Of a stretch of 64,000 nt of DNA, positions 61,812-64,000 are shown piece by piece. The position numbers and the translations under genes were made by a program. Under the pieces are notes generated by a model. The model was not told the origin of the DNA. It did not search any database and saw nothing but the letters and a program-made list of their open reading frames with translations. Origin of the DNA: Roseovarius aestuarii (GTDB taxonomy: Bacteria > Pseudomonadota > Alphaproteobacteria > Rhodobacterales > Rhodobacteraceae); NCBI GenBank assembly GCA_027214255.1, contig JAPWHL010000003.1, positions 109,054 through 173,053 on the forward strand, read 5' to 3'. Each line of letters starts with the position of its first letter. Position 1 is the stretch's first letter.

Positions 61812-63145
61812 CGGTGCAGGTCAGCCAGCTCCCTGTTGATCCCGGCCCCGCGGGCTGGAATCGGTTGTTGCCCGATCCGGCCCCGCCAATCCCGTTGGAG
61901 GGAAGCTATACCGCGGATTGGTTGATTATCGGTGCGGGTTTCGCAGGGTTGGCGGCGGCGCACAGATTGTCAAAACTGGTCCCGGATGAGCGGATCATTG
62001 TTCTGGACGCGGTGCGAGTGGGGGATGGGCCAGCGGGGCGTAACTCGGGGTTTATGATCGACCTGCCCCACGATCTGACGTCGGATGATTACGGTGGCGC
62101 GTTAGAGGTGGATTTGGCTCAGGCCGAAGACAACCGGCGCGGCATTTCCCATGCCGCCGAGATGGCGCGCGACTATGGGCTAAGCGAAGAAGCCTTTGTC
62201 ATGTCTGGGAAAATAAACGGGGCGGCAACCGCGAAAGGTATGGCACATAACGCCAGTTTTGCACGCCATTTGGCCGCTATGGGCGAACCGTATGAGATGT
62301 TCGACGCCGTTCAAATGCGCGACATAACTGGCTCAGAGTATTATCAAAGCGGGCTTTTTACCCCCGGAAATGCGATGATACAGCCTGCGATGTTTGTCAG
62401 GGGTGTGGCCGCTGGCCTGCAACAGAATCGCGTATCAATCCATGAGATGAGCCCTGTCACGGCGTTGGAACACAAGGGCGATTGGATTGCCACAACGCCA
62501 AAAGGGCAGGTGAGCGCCCCCAAGGTAATCTTGGCTGTGAACGGGCATCTGGGCAGCTTTGGATATCTTCCCCGACGTTTAATGCATGTTTTTACCTATG
62601 CTTCGATGACCAACGCGTTAAGCCTCGAAGAAACGACGCGTCTGGGGGGGCACAGGCATTGGGGGCTGACGCCTGCTGATCCGATGGGCACGACTGTTCG
62701 ACGCATTTCTGGAACGGGCGGTGACCGTATCATCATTCGCAACCGGTTTACATTTGACCCGTCCATGGAGGTTAGCGCAGCTCGGATTGAACGGGTTGCG
62801 CGGGATCATGATCGCGCCTTTAAAGCGCGGTTTCCAATGCTGAAAAGTACCCGAATGGAGTACCGTTGGGGCGGCAGGCTTTGTCTCAGTCGCAACAATG
62901 TGCAGGTGGTAGGGGAGCTGGACCAAGGATTGTACTCGGCCTGCTGTCAGAACGGATTGGGTACGGCAAAGGGCACGCTGGCGGGCGGGCTGGCCGCAGA
63001 GCTGGCCATGGGGATCACGTCGCCTGCGCTTAGCCGTGCACTGGCCGCAGAGCAGCCAACCCGCCTTCCGCCTGAGCCAATCGCGCGCCTAGGGGCGAAT
63101 TTTTACTTGAAATTACAAGAGCGGCGCGCGGGTGCGGAACTGTAA
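61808..63145 (+). CDS. FAD-dependent oxidoreductase, DAO family
   Basis: The protein is 445 residues if it starts at TTG 61808, or 443 from the better spaced GTG 61814 (AGGA at 61801). The dinucleotide motif ADWLIIGAGFAGLAAAHRLS is at about 36-55, followed by GDGPAGRNSGFMIDLPHDL, a feature of gamma-glutamylputrescine-oxidase-like DAO proteins, and a C-terminal QNGLGTAKGTLAGGLAAELA. It probably removes an N-linked group from a demethylated amine, feeding the aldehyde dehydrogenase. It is the last gene of the operon. Confidence 0.85.
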   Translation: MTVQVSQLPVDPGPAGWNRLLPDPAPPIPLEGSYTADWLIIGAGFAGLAAAHRLSKLVPDERIIVLDAVRVGDGPAGRNSGFMIDLPHDLTSDDYGGALEVDLAQAEDNRRGISHAAEMARDYGLSEEAFVMSGKINGAATAKGMAHNASFARHLAAMGEPYEMFDAVQMRDITGSEYYQSGLFTPGNAMIQPAMFVRGVAAGLQQNRVSIHEMSPVTALEHKGDWIATTPKGQVSAPKVILAVNGHLGSFGYLPRRLMHVFTYASMTNALSLEETTRLGGHRHWGLTPADPMGTTVRRISGTGGDRIIIRNRFTFDPSMEVSAARIERVARDHDRAFKARFPMLKSTRMEYRWGGRLCLSRNNVQVVGELDQGLYSACCQNGLGTAKGTLAGGLAAELAMGITSPALSRALAAEQPTRLPPEPIARLGANFYLKLQERRAGAEL

Positions 63146-63245
63146 CGCGTAGAACTAGCCCCTCGGATATGGGGCGTGGGTCAAGGTAAACTTGACGCAT
63201 GTGATGCACGGTGAGGGCTTTAAGGGCGTTCAAAGAGCGGGTCGT

Positions 63246-63274
63246 CCGGTGCGGTGTCACATTGACCGCACCGG
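63246..63274. terminator. Perfect 10-bp hairpin between convergent DAO and repeat-protein genes
   Basis: CCGGTGCGGT (63246-63255) and ACCGCACCGG (63265-63274) pair without mismatch around a 9-nt loop, 15 nt after the minus-strand stop at 63290 and 100 nt after the plus-strand stop at 63145. It could terminate both genes; there is no T-run. Confidence 0.65.
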
Positions 63275-63289
63275 GAATTCCGCACTCCC

Positions 63290-64000
63290 TTAGACGATCC
63301 AATCGTCGATCAGGATGTCCGTTACGCCCCAGTTGTACAGAGGGTCGCTATTGTGAAGCTCGATCACGTTATCGCCCACGATCTGATCCGCAGCCGCCAG
63401 AGTGAACTGATACGTGTCGGTTCCATTGTTCGCCGTCGTCCCGAGATATCCCAGACTTTTACCATTCAATAGCAACTCGACCTCGTCCGTAAAGTCCACG
63501 TCATAGCCGGTGAAGCTAAGGATGAGGTCATCCCCAGTGCCGGAGAAACCCGCGCGGATAACACCGTCAGAATCATTGGTGCCGTTAAAGCCGCGCCCAT
63601 AGCTGCCGGTTTCGGTAACGCCGGACGCAAGGTTGAAATCCACAACCTTGCCCGGCGTGATTGAGACATTCGTTACACCCCAGTTGTACAGCGGATCGCT
63701 GTTGCGCAATTCGATGACATTGTCGCCGACGATCTGATCCGCCGCCGAGAGGTCGAACTGAAACGTGTCGGTGCCGTTATTGCCGGTTTTTCCCAGATAT
63801 CCCAGACTCTCACCGTTCAGGAATACTTCGACTTCGTCCGAGAAATCTATGTCGTAGCCCGTGAGGCTGAGGATGAGGTCATCTCCCGTGCCGGAGAAAC
63901 CCGCGCGGATAACACCGTCAGAATCATTGGTGCCGTTAAAGCCGCGCCCATAGCTGCCGGTTTCGGTAACGCCGGACGCAAGGTTGAAATCCACAACCTT
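63290..64000 (-). CDS. C-terminal end of a repetitive surface/secreted protein
   Basis: The minus-strand frame is open from the right window edge to TAA at 63290, so the N-terminus lies outside. The visible 236 residues are two near-identical units of 117 residues: YGRGFNGTNDSDGVIRAGFS, DDLILSLTGYDIDFSDEVEV, FLNGESLGYLGKTGNNGTD, QIVGDNVIELRNSDPLYNWG. They are rich in Gly, Asp and Asn. This looks like a beta-sandwich (carbohydrate- or ligand-binding) repeat of large secreted proteins, often RTX-like in this group of bacteria. Function unknown. Confidence 0.75.
   Translation of the reverse strand, partial: KVVDFNLASGVTETGSYGRGFNGTNDSDGVIRAGFSGTGDDLILSLTGYDIDFSDEVEVFLNGESLGYLGKTGNNGTDTFQFDLSAADQIVGDNVIELRNSDPLYNWGVTNVSITPGKVVDFNLASGVTETGSYGRGFNGTNDSDGVIRAGFSGTGDDLILSFTGYDVDFTDEVELLLNGKSLGYLGTTANNGTDTYQFTLAAADQIVGDNVIELHNSDPLYNWGVTDILIDDWIV
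63299..64000. repeat. Tandem 351-nt repeats
   Basis: Two copies, 63299-63649 and 63650-64000, keep the same frame. The last 110 nt or so (about 63540-63649 and 63891-64000) are almost identical at the DNA level, while the rest differs mainly at third positions. This points to recent homogenisation of that part. More copies may lie beyond the edge. Confidence 0.85.

Noticed and set aside
63299..64000. CRISPR array
   Set aside because: The repeats are 351 nt long, in frame and directly adjacent; they encode protein repeats.

Overview
The window looks like chromosomal DNA of a marine Rhodobacteraceae (Roseobacter-group) alphaproteobacterium. The reasons are moderate-to-high GC, dense ATGA-overlapping operons, two TRAP-type uptake systems, a SelD fused to an NADH-dehydrogenase-like domain, a PhoRUB block, an OFA-family MFS carrier and a ProXVW/sulfatase/MttB quaternary-amine locus. 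No insertion sequence, phage gene, CRISPR array, rRNA or tRNA was recognised.

Layout. 0-4 kb: the 5' part of a siderophore-type binding protein (minus strand, cut by the window edge), a DUF2218 protein, and an ExbB-ExbD-ExbD-TonB energy-transduction operon. 4.1-15.4 kb: a LysR regulator, a DctP/Q/M TRAP transporter, a two-subunit N,N-dimethylformamidase-like enzyme, a nitrile-hydratase-leader (NHLP) type small peptide and a YcaO cyclodehydratase-like protein, all on plus. A TAXI-type TRAP system follows on minus. This is the most unusual part of the window: it resembles a RiPP pathway embedded in an amide-catabolism operon. 15.7-20.2 kb: two LicD-like nucleotidyltransferases with TPR-like N-termini, then dgkA, psd and pssA for phospholipid synthesis. 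20.4-27.0 kb: an ArsC/glutaredoxin-like protein, phoB-phoU-phoR without pstSCAB (a Pho-box-like site remains), selU and the selD fusion. 27.3-31.6 kb: sulfotransferase, flippase-like protein and two glycosyltransferases, probably for a surface glycan or lipid. 32-39.4 kb: loosely related oxidoreductases with two LysR regulators, a second DUF2218 and a Gfa-like protein. 39.6-44.9 kb: an OFA transporter with its own sensor kinase and an NtrC-type regulator whose sigma-54 motif is altered. Two matching dyads lie upstream of the transporter.

45.3-51.4 kb: a cobalamin riboswitch followed by btuB-btuF-btuC-btuD and a luciferase-like monooxygenase in one overlapping operon. 51.5-63.1 kb: a LysR regulator, ProXVW, a choline-sulfatase-like enzyme, a GntR regulator, a DapA-like lyase, an aldehyde dehydrogenase, an MttB-family methyltransferase and a DAO-type oxidase. 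Together they suggest uptake, desulfation and demethylation/oxidation of a quaternary amine. 63.3-64 kb: the C-terminal end of a large protein built of near-identical 117-residue repeats, running off the right edge.

All functions are read from translated sequence and remembered family features. No database search was run, so substrates of the transporters and oxidoreductases are inference.
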